Counted from the stretch's first letter, positions 35,206 to 43,095 are shown. The stretch: DNA of 64,000 nt from Onishia taeanensis (GCF_013349955.1 NZ_JABVXC010000007.1:62001-126000), one strand, 5' to 3'. Numbers and translations are program-made. The notes: generated from the letters alone by a model not told the origin.

Positions 35206-35347
35206 CTTGGCGTCCTGAAGAGTGGCGCTTCGCTGAGTTTCAACGATCATCCACGCCATATCTGTCAAGTCAATGACTGTAACCAGCGGTTCATGGAGTT
35301 GATGGTATGATTTTGCACATATCTGAATCGTGCGCAGCAAGGATCCT
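35206..35347. promoter_or_regulatory. Divergent control region of the GAK cluster
   Basis: The 142-nt spacer between the CofD-like and Nudix genes must contain promoters in both directions. Visible: a TTGACA hexamer on the minus strand (35262-35267 region), a perfect 5-1-5 palindrome AGTCAATGACT at 35268-35278 and AACC-AGC-GGTT at 35281-35291. On the plus strand TTGATG (about 35297) precedes a TATCTG/TATCTGAA stretch at suboptimal spacing. The adjacent palindromes are candidates for an operator; no regulator gene is present in the cluster. Confidence 0.45.
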
Positions 35348-35848
35348 ATGCCCTACCGACAAACCGACTTGCTACCTGAGGTGCGCAACACGGCGCGCGC
35401 CCTGATTCTGCGTGATCATCAGGTGTTGCTACTGCTCAAACAGGACGAGCGCTATGCCCTGCCTGGAGGCGCACAGGACACGGGGGAAACGCTTGAAGAT
35501 GCCTTGCAGCGAGAGTGCCTTGAAGAAATTGGTACCCATGTCGATGCACCGAGACTGGTGACGGTATGCGATGTGTTCAAGCGCAAAGACACCGTGCCGC
35601 CCAGCCGGCGCCACTTGGTGGATTTCATTTTTCTCTGTCTGCTGCCCGCCGACTATATCGCCGGCAACGGGCCTCAGCCGGACAAGCGTCAGTTGGACGT
35701 GCGCTGGGTCGATGTAGCAGCGCTCCCCGAGCTTACGTTTACCCCTGAATATCTCTCCACCTGGTTGCCGTCGCTGGTTTGCGCCGCCGAACAGGGCTCA
35801 ACCACTGTGGCTTATGCTGGCGCTTTTCATGACGACCCGACCGCCTAA
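35348..35848 (+). CDS. Nudix hydrolase of the GAK cluster
   Basis: The 166-residue protein has a complete Nudix box beginning GAQDTGETLEDALQRE and ending EEIG (residues about 42-64; GX5EX7REX2EEXG), so it should hydrolyse a nucleoside-diphosphate-linked or polyphosphorylated compound. The rest ('RALILRDHQVLLLLKQDERYALPGG', 'LDVRWVDVAALPELTFTPEYL') is a standard Nudix fold. AAGGA lies close upstream of ATG 35348. It is the first gene of the seven- or eight-gene rightward cluster and overlaps the next gene by 20 nt. The substrate cannot be told from sequence. Confidence 0.9.
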   Translation: MPYRQTDLLPEVRNTARALILRDHQVLLLLKQDERYALPGGAQDTGETLEDALQRECLEEIGTHVDAPRLVTVCDVFKRKDTVPPSRRHLVDFIFLCLLPADYIAGNGPQPDKRQLDVRWVDVAALPELTFTPEYLSTWLPSLVCAAEQGSTTVAYAGAFHDDPTA

Positions 35849-37472
35849 AAGTATCCAGGACAACCTGCGCTTCCTGTGTGTTGAAGTGGACTCGCAGTTG
35901 GCCAGTTTCGAACAGTTTCTGCAGACGCCCACCACAGCCATTGTTCACCGGCTTCTCGATCGCCGTGGCTATGCCTATAACCTCAAGATGCGCATCCATA
36001 ACGACTGCATGAAGCGGTTGTCGGCCAAGAAGCACCGGCGGAGCAGTCTGCCGCAGATGCTTCGCAGTATCGAACTCATTGCCACCGATCTCGAACGCCT
36101 CACCGAGCTTACGCGGGACTGCATCAGGCAGTTGCAGGAGATAGACGATCTGGCAGGGCTCGAACCGCAGGCGCTGCGCGCCATGGTGCAAAGCATTCGC
36201 AGCGGCATTCAGCTCGTCGAGCCGGCGATCGGCGAGAACGATACGCCCTTGGCCCTGCGGCTTGGGCAGTTGCAGAACGGCCTCGAGGAAGCCTATCGCC
36301 AGCGTCTAGCCAGCTATGTTGCTGCCCTGAAGAAGAAGGACAATACCGAGGAGCTGACGCGGGGCCTCTTCGTCGCTCATGCCATTCGCCAGATGGCGGC
36401 GACGCTTATGCACATCAGCGAAGTGATTATCTCGGCCAACCTCGGCCAGCCGGTCAACTTCGAGCGCTATCACTCCCTGCAGTCGCTGATTGATGACATT
36501 GATACCCCGGATGAGGCGCTGCGCATCGAGCCGCTGGCTGAGACGCGCTCGGGCAGTGGGATCTCCGGTATTCGCTCGCCGAATGACCAGAACAACGGCT
36601 ATGTCGCTATCTTCAAGGACGGCGTCAAGCGCAAGGTGAAGGAAGAGCGTCAGGGCGTCGAAAGCTGGCACGAGATCTATCCGGGCCTGGCGCCGAAGAT
36701 TCTGTCCTATCAGAAGCGGGGGCAGTCCGCGGCCCTGCTGATCGAGCATCTACCCGGCCTGACGTTCGAGCACTTGCTGCTCAATGAGTCGTCCGACCTG
36801 GTCGATGAGGCAGTGACCTATTTGACTCGCACGCTGCGCTCGGTATGGCAGGAGACCTTTACCCCCAAGAGCGTGGCCGCACGCCATATGCAACAGCTTC
36901 AAAAGCGCCTGGACGACGTTTACAAGATTCATCCTGAGTTTCACCGCGGCGACTTGCGCCTGTGCGGCGTCGACCTGCCCGCTTTTGACACTCTGGTCGA
37001 GCAGGCCAAGGCGCGCGAAGCATCGCTGGTGGCGCCTTTTGCGGTGTATATCCATGGCGACTTCAACGTCGACAATATCATCTATGATCCGCTGGAGAAG
37101 CGAATCAACTTTATCGATCTGCACCGCTCCAGCTACATGGATTATGTACAGGACATCTCGGTATTCATGGTCTCCAACTACCGGCTGCAGATCATGGATG
37201 CCCCGCTGCGTCAGCGCATCATGCGGGTGGCCATGGAGATTTATCGGGTGGCGCGCCGCCACGCCAACCGACAGCAGGACACGACCTTTGAACTGCGCCT
37301 TGCGCTGGGGTTGGCGCGTTCATTTGCGACCTCTACCCGCTTCATCCTGGATAAGTCACTGGCCCGCAGCATGTTCCTGCGAGCGCGTTTTCTGATCGAG
37401 ATGGTGCTGGCGGCGGACATCGGCAAGGCCGACAAGTTTAGAATCCCTCTGAAGGAGATCTTCGTTGACTAA
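35829..37472 (+). CDS. PhoU-like domain fused to an aminoglycoside-phosphotransferase-type kinase
   Basis: The 547-residue protein has two parts. Residues about 5-215 are all-helical with two PhoU-like repeats ('SIELIATDLERLTELTRDCIRQL' and 'LFVAHAIRQMAATLMHISEVIISAN'). Residues about 240-540 form an APH-type kinase: 'GYVAIFKDGVKRKV' nucleotide-binding strand, 'LLIEHLPGLTFEHLL' hinge, Brenner motif HGDFNVDN at 409-416 and metal-binding 'FIDLHRSSYMDYVQDIS' with Asp430. Both catalytic Asp residues are present, so small-molecule or protein phosphorylation is expected. An upstream ATG at 35814 is possible. It overlaps both neighbours, implying coupling. The PhoU assignment rests on pattern only. 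Confidence 0.8.
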   Translation: MTTRPPKSIQDNLRFLCVEVDSQLASFEQFLQTPTTAIVHRLLDRRGYAYNLKMRIHNDCMKRLSAKKHRRSSLPQMLRSIELIATDLERLTELTRDCIRQLQEIDDLAGLEPQALRAMVQSIRSGIQLVEPAIGENDTPLALRLGQLQNGLEEAYRQRLASYVAALKKKDNTEELTRGLFVAHAIRQMAATLMHISEVIISANLGQPVNFERYHSLQSLIDDIDTPDEALRIEPLAETRSGSGISGIRSPNDQNNGYVAIFKDGVKRKVKEERQGVESWHEIYPGLAPKILSYQKRGQSAALLIEHLPGLTFEHLLLNESSDLVDEAVTYLTRTLRSVWQETFTPKSVAARHMQQLQKRLDDVYKIHPEFHRGDLRLCGVDLPAFDTLVEQAKAREASLVAPFAVYIHGDFNVDNIIYDPLEKRINFIDLHRSSYMDYVQDISVFMVSNYRLQIMDAPLRQRIMRVAMEIYRVARRHANRQQDTTFELRLALGLARSFATSTRFILDKSLARSMFLRARFLIEMVLAADIGKADKFRIPLKEIFVD

Positions 37473-38349
37473 CCCCAACATTGGTGTGGTCGGTATTCCG
37501 GGCAAGTGGTCCACCGAGGTGCTGGCCGATGCCGTGGAAGCGCGAACCGGTAACCGCCTGGTGATCGACATGGCCAAGGTCGCCCTGGACCTGAGTAGTG
37601 GCGCCTTGCACTTCCAGGGTCAAGACCTCGCTGAGCTGGATGCCCTGATCGTCAAGAAGATCGGCGGCGAGTACAGTCCCAATACGCTCGACCGGCTGGA
37701 GTTACTGCGCATGGCCGAAGCTAGAGGGGTCAAGGTCTTCAGTGGTGCTGAGAATATCCTGCGCCTGATCAATCGGCTGAGCTGCACCATCAGCTTGCGC
37801 AAGGCCGGCATTCCGATGCCGGAAACGCTGGTCACCGAAGATGTCGACCAGGCCGCGGCGGCGGTTCGCGAGTATGGGGAGGCAGTGTTCAAGCCGCTGT
37901 TTTCCACCAAGGCCCGCGGCATGTGCGTGATCAAGGCCGATCAGCCCAAGCGCGAGCTGCGCCGGGATATTGAGGCATTTCGTCGCCACAATCCGATGAT
38001 GTATCTGCAACGCAAGGTTGCACTGCCGGGCCGCGACCTGGGGATGGTGTTCCTCGCCGGGCGCTATCTGGGGACCTACGCACGGGTTTCCCAGAGCGAT
38101 ACCTGGAATACCACCATTCACAGTGGTGGCCGCTATGCTGCCTATGAGCCACCCGAGTCGATGATCGAGTTGGCTCGGCGAGCCCAGGCACCGTTTGGCA
38201 TGGATTTCACCACCGTCGATGTGGCCGAGACAGCGGAAGGGCCGGTCGTTTTCGAGGTATCGGCATTCGGTGGTTTTCGCGGAGCCCTCGAAGGAGCTGG
38301 CATCGATGCGGCGGCAGCCTACACCGACCATGTGTTGGCCTCACTATGA
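37465..38349 (+). CDS. ATP-grasp enzyme of the GAK system
   Basis: The 294-residue protein resembles RimK-type ATP-grasp ligases: an N-terminal pre-ATP-grasp domain ('NIGVVGIPGKWSTEVLADAVEARTG'), then 'AVFKPLFSTKARGMCVI' (nucleotide-binding loop) and a C-terminal 'DFTTVDVAETAEGPVVFEVSAFGGFRGALEGAGID' segment where Glu and Asp/Asn-type residues normally hold Mg-ATP. Here the usual E-x-N is E-V-S, so the second metal residue differs. Family role: ATP-dependent ligation (acyl-phosphate intermediate) of a carboxylate to an amine or other group. The start is TTG at 37465 with AGGAG 7 nt upstream, overlapping the kinase gene by 8 nt. Confidence 0.85.
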   Translation: MTNPNIGVVGIPGKWSTEVLADAVEARTGNRLVIDMAKVALDLSSGALHFQGQDLAELDALIVKKIGGEYSPNTLDRLELLRMAEARGVKVFSGAENILRLINRLSCTISLRKAGIPMPETLVTEDVDQAAAAVREYGEAVFKPLFSTKARGMCVIKADQPKRELRRDIEAFRRHNPMMYLQRKVALPGRDLGMVFLAGRYLGTYARVSQSDTWNTTIHSGGRYAAYEPPESMIELARRAQAPFGMDFTTVDVAETAEGPVVFEVSAFGGFRGALEGAGIDAAAAYTDHVLASL

Positions 38350-39512
38350 ACGATACGATCAACAATGGCCGTCTAATCAGCGTGGAGGAGGCCGCCCAGG
38401 CGCTTTGCGGCGATGTCAGCCTGCTCGAGACGCCCCTGATGATGGATGTTGGGCGCCGCATTCTAGCCATTCGCTCCAATTCGCGCACCTTGCTCGACTC
38501 CCTGCGCCGCTACTTTGCCGCCTACCTCGCACCGGACGGCGTGCCTGATATCGAGGTGCTGGCCATCGAGGGCACACCGCCGGCCATGTCGCTGAACTTC
38601 ATCGACTGGGCTCGCGAGCCCGGCAAGACGGGCCGTAAGGACAGCTATGTCGACCTGTTGGGCGGGCGACTGTTACGCAAGGTGCGCACCGGCATGGTGT
38701 TCCTGCAGAGTGATACCTGGCGCATTGCCGCTGGCCCTTGTGAGGCCAACGACAATCAGGTCATCAACTTCATCAATGCCCAGTACATGAATGACCTGCA
38801 GCGGCATGACTGGCTGATCTGCCATGCTGCGGGGCTGGTGCGTGGCGAGCGCGCGGTGGCCGTTGCCGGCTTTTCCGGCGGCGGCAAGTCGACGGTCATG
38901 CTGCGTGCCATGGAGCATCCTTCGCTCGATTATTTGACCAACGACCGGCTGTTTATTCGCCAAGACGAGCAGGGCGTGCAGGCCGCGGGTATTCCCAAGC
39001 TGCCGCGCATCAATCCTGGCACCATCGTGCATAGTGAGCGCCTGTCACCGCTGGTTTCTGCGGCGCAGCGCGAGCATTGGCTTGCCATGCCGAGGCAGGC
39101 GCTGTGGGATCTTGAGGAAAAGTACGATGTGATGATCGACGAGCTGTATGGAGCCGAGCGTATGCGACGCGAGGCCCGGTTGGCGGCGGTGGTGATTCTC
39201 AACTGGCGGCGCGACGGCCAACAGCCGTTGCGCTGTGAGCGGGTGGACCTCAACCAGCGACCTGAACTGCTGGACGCACTGATGAAATCCCCAGGGCCCT
39301 TCTATCAGGATGCTCATGGACGATTCCTGAGTGACCAGGTGCCGCTTGACCCTGAGCCCTATCTGGCGGCGCTGGGTGAAGTGCCCGTCTACGAAGTCAG
39401 TGGCACGGTCGACTTCGATCTGTTGGCCGACCACCACCTGCCGGCCTTGCTGGGCCTGAAGGGGGACGAGTCGCCAGAGAGGGCAGAGCGAGAAGAAGGC
39501 AGAGCGCCATGA
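38346..39512 (+). CDS. HprK-related kinase B of the GAK system
   Basis: The 388-residue protein has a P-loop GFSGGGKST at 175-183 inside an HPr-kinase-like fold ('LICHAAGLVRGERAVAVAGFSGGGKS', 'YLTNDRLFIR' Walker-B-like strand, 'GIPKLPRINPGTIV' region). HprK proteins phosphorylate or dephosphorylate a Ser on a carrier protein; this 'related kinase B' family is known to me only by name from TIGRFAMs, and its substrate is unknown. No HPr gene is nearby. Both ends overlap neighbours by ATGA (4 nt), so it is tightly coupled to the ATP-grasp and the SixA-Nudix genes. Confidence 0.85.
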   Translation: MNDTINNGRLISVEEAAQALCGDVSLLETPLMMDVGRRILAIRSNSRTLLDSLRRYFAAYLAPDGVPDIEVLAIEGTPPAMSLNFIDWAREPGKTGRKDSYVDLLGGRLLRKVRTGMVFLQSDTWRIAAGPCEANDNQVINFINAQYMNDLQRHDWLICHAAGLVRGERAVAVAGFSGGGKSTVMLRAMEHPSLDYLTNDRLFIRQDEQGVQAAGIPKLPRINPGTIVHSERLSPLVSAAQREHWLAMPRQALWDLEEKYDVMIDELYGAERMRREARLAAVVILNWRRDGQQPLRCERVDLNQRPELLDALMKSPGPFYQDAHGRFLSDQVPLDPEPYLAALGEVPVYEVSGTVDFDLLADHHLPALLGLKGDESPERAEREEGRAP

Positions 39513-40528
39513 GCCGGCAACCGATACATCGAGAGCTCATGCTGCTGCGGCACGGCAAGTCGGACTGGTCGCAGCCGGTAGCGGATGAGCAGCGGCCCTT
39601 GAAGAAGCGTGGCAAGCTCGGTGTCCAGCGCATGGGCGCCTGGCTGGCCCAGCAGGCGCAAGTGCCCGAGGCGGTGCTGGCCTCCCCGGCGCTGCGGGCC
39701 AGGGTCAGTGCCGAGAAATGCCTCAAGGCCATGGGCGAGACGACCGATGGCCTGGAAATGGATCCGGCCCTCTACCATGGAGCGCCAGAAACGCTGGTGG
39801 CGCGCATCGCCCGCACGCCGGACACCATCCAGCGCCTCATGCTGGTGGGACATAAGCCGGATCTTGAAGATTTGCTGCACTATCTGTTGCCCGAGCCACC
39901 GGCGCTGGCAAGTGACGGCAAGCTATTGCCTACCGCCAGTCTCGTCCGTCTCGCGATCGATGGTTCCTGGTCGCAGCTCGCCCCGGGTGCCGCTCGATTG
40001 TTGGATATACGTCGGGCGCGGGAGCTTCCCAGGCACTTTCCCTTTCCATTTCCCGATGGCCCCGAGCGTCGTGAGCGTCCAGCCTATTACTATGTCCAGT
40101 CGGCGGTCGTGCCCTATCGGGTGCACCAGGGACGGCTCGAGGTGCTGGTGATTGGCTCGAGCAGCAACCGCCATTGGAGTCTTCCCAAGGGCATTGCCGA
40201 GCCGGGGCTGAGCCTGGAAGCCTCTGCCCGCAAGGAGGCCCTGGAAGAGGCCGGCATCGAGGGAGACATCGATGCTGCGGCGCTGGGTTACTATCATTAC
40301 CGGAAATGGGGCGGGTGCTGCGAGGTTACCGTCTTTCCCATGCGCGTCACTCGGGAATTGGCCGACCAGGCACTTCAAGAACCGCAACGGGCGCGGCAAT
40401 GGATGCCGGCCGAGCAGGCGGCCGAATGCCTTCGCCAGCCAAGCCTCGGTGCCATGGTGCACGAGCTGTCGAGCCGTCTTGCTTCAGCCGCTGCTGAAGC
40501 ATCCCCGGCCAAGAGGCCCTCATCATGA
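39509..40528 (+). CDS. SixA-type histidine phosphatase fused to a Nudix domain
   Basis: The N-terminal half (about 8-165) is a histidine phosphatase of the SixA group: 'LMLLRHGKSDW' with catalytic RHG at 14-16 and 'LMLVGHKPDLEDLLHYLL' with the second His. The C-terminal half (about 190-325) is Nudix: 'AVVPYRVHQGRLEVLVIGSSSNRHWSLPKGIAEPG' region, then 'SARKEALEEAGIEGD'. The Nudix box deviates, with Leu where the first Glu is usual and Lys for Arg, but retains the EALEEAG catalytic Glu pair. The combination resembles mycobacterial MutT1 with the domain order reversed. Overlaps both neighbours by ATGA. It could strip pyrophosphate and phosphate from the same metabolite. Confidence 0.87.
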   Translation: MSRQPIHRELMLLRHGKSDWSQPVADEQRPLKKRGKLGVQRMGAWLAQQAQVPEAVLASPALRARVSAEKCLKAMGETTDGLEMDPALYHGAPETLVARIARTPDTIQRLMLVGHKPDLEDLLHYLLPEPPALASDGKLLPTASLVRLAIDGSWSQLAPGAARLLDIRRARELPRHFPFPFPDGPERRERPAYYYVQSAVVPYRVHQGRLEVLVIGSSSNRHWSLPKGIAEPGLSLEASARKEALEEAGIEGDIDAAALGYYHYRKWGGCCEVTVFPMRVTRELADQALQEPQRARQWMPAEQAAECLRQPSLGAMVHELSSRLASAAAEASPAKRPSS

Positions 40529-41277
40529 CTCAGCGCCGATCCAGTCACCGGCCACCCCGACTGTTGGCCGCCTTGGTACGCCACGGTGACTACCATCAGC
40601 TTCCCGACACCCCCAGCGCTCACCAGCCTTTCCCCCTGACGTCGGACGGGCGTGAGCAGGCCACGCGAGCAGGGGGCGAGCTGCGTGACATGCTGGATAC
40701 CTTCGGCTGTGACCTGGCGCCACAGATCGACAGCTCGAATCTGCTGCGAGCCTGGCAGACGGCCAGCCTGATTCAATCGGTCCTGGCAGAGGGGCGGCAC
40801 GGCGTATCGGTTCACGGCTTCGATGCTCTGGCCGAACGTGGTTTGGGCAGTGCCGCCAATCTAAGTGCCGCGCGGATCGAAGCGGTCATCGCCGAGGACC
40901 CACGCTTTTCATGCTTGCCGGCCAACTGGAAGTCGGACAGCCATTTTCGCTTGCCCCTGCAGGGGGCGGAATCGCTGATGGACGCCGGGGAGCGGGTCGC
41001 AAGCCACTTGACGGCGCAGATACAGGCGTTGCTACGACACGGCGAAGGTCACAGAGAAGGTCACGGAGAAGCTGATGTGCTGAAGATATTCGTGGGTCAC
41101 GGCGCGGCGTTTCGCCATGCGGCCCATCATTTGGGGGTGCTTGCCTTCGATGATATTGCCCGATTGAGCATGCACCATGGCCGGCCGGTCCTGCTGGAAT
41201 ATCGTCAGGAACAGGGCTGGCGTCATATCGCAGGCGAGTGGAAGGTGCGTCGACAGCACGCGCAGTTCCGTGATTGA
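40525..41277 (+). CDS. Histidine phosphatase superfamily protein
   Basis: The 250-residue protein carries 'LLAALVRHGDYHQLP' (RHG at 19-21), 'PLTSDGREQATRAG', 'SSNLLRAWQTASLI' and 'IFVGHGAAFRHAAHHLG' with the second catalytic His, so the phosphoglycerate-mutase-like fold and active site are complete. Compared with family members it contains a hydrophilic insertion (about 172-184) with repeating His/Gly/Glu encoded by two 12-bp direct repeats. It overlaps the previous gene by 4 nt and is followed by 121 nt before the metallophosphoesterase gene. Confidence 0.88.
   Translation: MTQRRSSHRPPRLLAALVRHGDYHQLPDTPSAHQPFPLTSDGREQATRAGGELRDMLDTFGCDLAPQIDSSNLLRAWQTASLIQSVLAEGRHGVSVHGFDALAERGLGSAANLSAARIEAVIAEDPRFSCLPANWKSDSHFRLPLQGAESLMDAGERVASHLTAQIQALLRHGEGHREGHGEADVLKIFVGHGAAFRHAAHHLGVLAFDDIARLSMHHGRPVLLEYRQEQGWRHIAGEWKVRRQHAQFRD
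41044..41067. repeat. 12-bp tandem duplication inside the histidine phosphatase gene
   Basis: GAAGGTCACAGA (41044-41055) is followed by GAAGGTCACGGA (41056-41067), and partly again by GAAGCTGAT. It encodes a His/Gly/Glu/Arg-rich loop in the phosphatase. Confidence 0.9.
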
Positions 41278-41398
41278 GCCTGGCTGTTCTGGGCTTCTGG
41301 CAGATCGTGAGCATGGCCGTGCTGGCTGATGGCTGGCGTCATGCCTATGTCATAAGCGCGTCATACCCTTGATGGCATTTTCAAATGGGAGCCGGATC

Positions 41399-42754
41399 AT
41401 GGCGAATCAATACGCTGACGCAGTGCTTCCACGCTATAAGGGCAAGCGCTGGATTCCCGAGGGGTTGCCCAGCACGGCTGAACCCTGGCTGCTTGGCGGC
41501 GAACGTGCGGCAAGCGATGTGCACCGCCATCGGCACGATTTCTCGCAAGTGATGGCCCATGCGGCTTCAATGAGCCCCTTGAAGTGGCCGAAGCGTCCCG
41601 TCTACTTTGTCTCGGACCCCCATGCGGATGCCGCTGCCTTTACCGCCTCTCTGGTGGCGTCCGGCGGGGTGAAGAAGACCGGCCCCGAGGATAATGATTT
41701 CAAGCTGACCAAGCGCGGCCGCAAGGGCCTGTTCGTGATTGGCGGCGACTGTCTCGACAAGGGGCCAAGCAACCTCGAACTGCTGCGTAGCGTCAAGGCG
41801 CTCTTCGACAGTGGGGCGCGGGTCAAACTGCTGGCCGGCAATCACGACGTGCGCCTGCTGATGGGCTTGCGTGCCCTCGAGGAGCCTCGCTCACCCCAGA
41901 CCGAACACCTCTTCGTGCGCATGGGCAGCAAGGTGGTACCGTTATTGCGCGAGATACACGATACCTACCTCAAGGATCGCAAGAAGCCGTTGAAAGGCAT
42001 CCCGAGCGCTGAGGAATGTCGGCGGCGGCTGTTTCCCTCGGATAACTGGTTCGAGACGTTTCCCCCTCAGGCCGGCCGGCTGATGCTCGAGCGAAACATC
42101 GAACGTGAGCTCTCGCGGATGCGCAAGAAGGTCGACTCCTTCGAAGAGGCCTGCCAAAAGGCGGGGCTTTCCATGCGTGAGGTCTATGCCACGGCCCTGG
42201 AGGCAAAGGCCCAGTTCATGCACCCCAAGGGGGATTTCGCCTGGTTCTTCCGGGCCATGCAGTTGGCCCATCGCGAAGGCTCCTTTCTGTTCATCCACGC
42301 CGGCCTCGACGATGGCATCACTGAAGTGATCGAGAACGAAAGCGTCGAGTACCTGAACCGGATGTACGATGATCAGATCAAGCATGACCTTTTCGAGTTC
42401 TACTACGGCACGTTGGCTAACACCATGCGCACCAAGTACCGTAAGGTCGACTTGCCGCTGACCCGCCAGGGCGTAGACCGCGCCTTCCGGCTGGGAGTAC
42501 ATGCCATCGTGCATGGTCATATCAATCGCACCACCGGGCAGCAGATCATGCTCAGGCAGGGCATGATGCATATCCAGGGTGACATCACCCTGGATCGGAA
42601 TTCGCGACGCAAGGAAGGCCTCGAGGGTCACGGCATGGGCGTCACCATCATTCATCCCGATGGCAAGATTATCGGCATCAGCAACGACCATCCCCACGCC
42701 AAGGTGTTTGAGCCGGCTCGCCACCTCTCACCAGCAGCGATGCTGGATGCCTGA
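41399..42754 (+). CDS. Calcineurin-like (PPP-type) metallophosphoesterase
   Basis: The 451-residue protein contains the di-metal phosphoesterase motifs in order: 'VYFVSDPHADAAAF' (D-x-H, about 69-71), 'VIGGDCLDKGPSN' (GDxxDxG), 'LLAGNHDVRL' (GNHD), 'SFLFIHAGLDDG' (HAG) and 'HAIVHGHINRTTGQ' (GHxN), so it should dephosphorylate Ser/Thr-phosphoprotein, diadenosine polyphosphate or a related ester. A large helical insertion (about 175-290, after GNHD) is unusual for the compact prokaryotic members. ATG 41399 has GGGAG 7 nt upstream; an earlier ATG at 41369 is less likely. It lies downstream of the other GAK genes in the same direction. Confidence 0.9.
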   Translation: MANQYADAVLPRYKGKRWIPEGLPSTAEPWLLGGERAASDVHRHRHDFSQVMAHAASMSPLKWPKRPVYFVSDPHADAAAFTASLVASGGVKKTGPEDNDFKLTKRGRKGLFVIGGDCLDKGPSNLELLRSVKALFDSGARVKLLAGNHDVRLLMGLRALEEPRSPQTEHLFVRMGSKVVPLLREIHDTYLKDRKKPLKGIPSAEECRRRLFPSDNWFETFPPQAGRLMLERNIERELSRMRKKVDSFEEACQKAGLSMREVYATALEAKAQFMHPKGDFAWFFRAMQLAHREGSFLFIHAGLDDGITEVIENESVEYLNRMYDDQIKHDLFEFYYGTLANTMRTKYRKVDLPLTRQGVDRAFRLGVHAIVHGHINRTTGQQIMLRQGMMHIQGDITLDRNSRRKEGLEGHGMGVTIIHPDGKIIGISNDHPHAKVFEPARHLSPAAMLDA

Positions 42755-42819
42755 CGAGCTTTACTTGGCCTCGGTATCTTGGACCCCGCCTCATTCATCG
42801 CAAGGAATCGATTCACTCC

Positions 42820-43095
42820 ATGGACACTGAGAAGACTACGTTCAGACATGAATCCCTGCAGAGCATCAAGGGACTTCAGGAGATCCTGAAGTCGATCACC
42901 AAGGGGCTGGCCAAGGGCGTCCTGTCATTTTCCGACGAAGAAGGTGAGATTCATCTGATGCCCAAGGGACTGCTCAATCTCAAGGTGACGGTGCGCAAGG
43001 AAGACAGTCATCACCGCTTGGATATCCGCATCTCCTGGCAGGACGCTAGACCGCAGGGCAAGAAGCAGCTCCAGGTCGGCCACGACCGAAAGTAA
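42820..43095 (+). CDS. Amphi-Trp domain small protein
   Basis: The 91-residue protein matches, from memory, the amphi-Trp domain: helical N-terminal half ('FRHESLQSIKGLQEILKSITKGLAKGVLSFSD'-like, about 9-40) and an amphipathic beta-strand C-terminal half ending in a Trp ('LDIRISWQDARP', Trp at about residue 73). The domain is frequently paired with the GAK gene set; no activity is known. It might act as a substrate or scaffold. It starts 65 nt after the metallophosphoesterase stop, probably the same transcript, and is followed by a convergent PBP gene 55 nt away. Charged and soluble; no signal or membrane segment. Confidence 0.82.
   Translation: MDTEKTTFRHESLQSIKGLQEILKSITKGLAKGVLSFSDEEGEIHLMPKGLLNLKVTVRKEDSHHRLDIRISWQDARPQGKKQLQVGHDRK

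Noticed and set aside
35262-35282. A possible Pho box upstream of the GAK operon (CTGTCA ... CTGTAA)
   Set aside because: The two half-sites are 15 bp apart, not the 11 bp spacing of a Pho box, so PhoB control is not supported, although the PhoU-like domain made it attractive.
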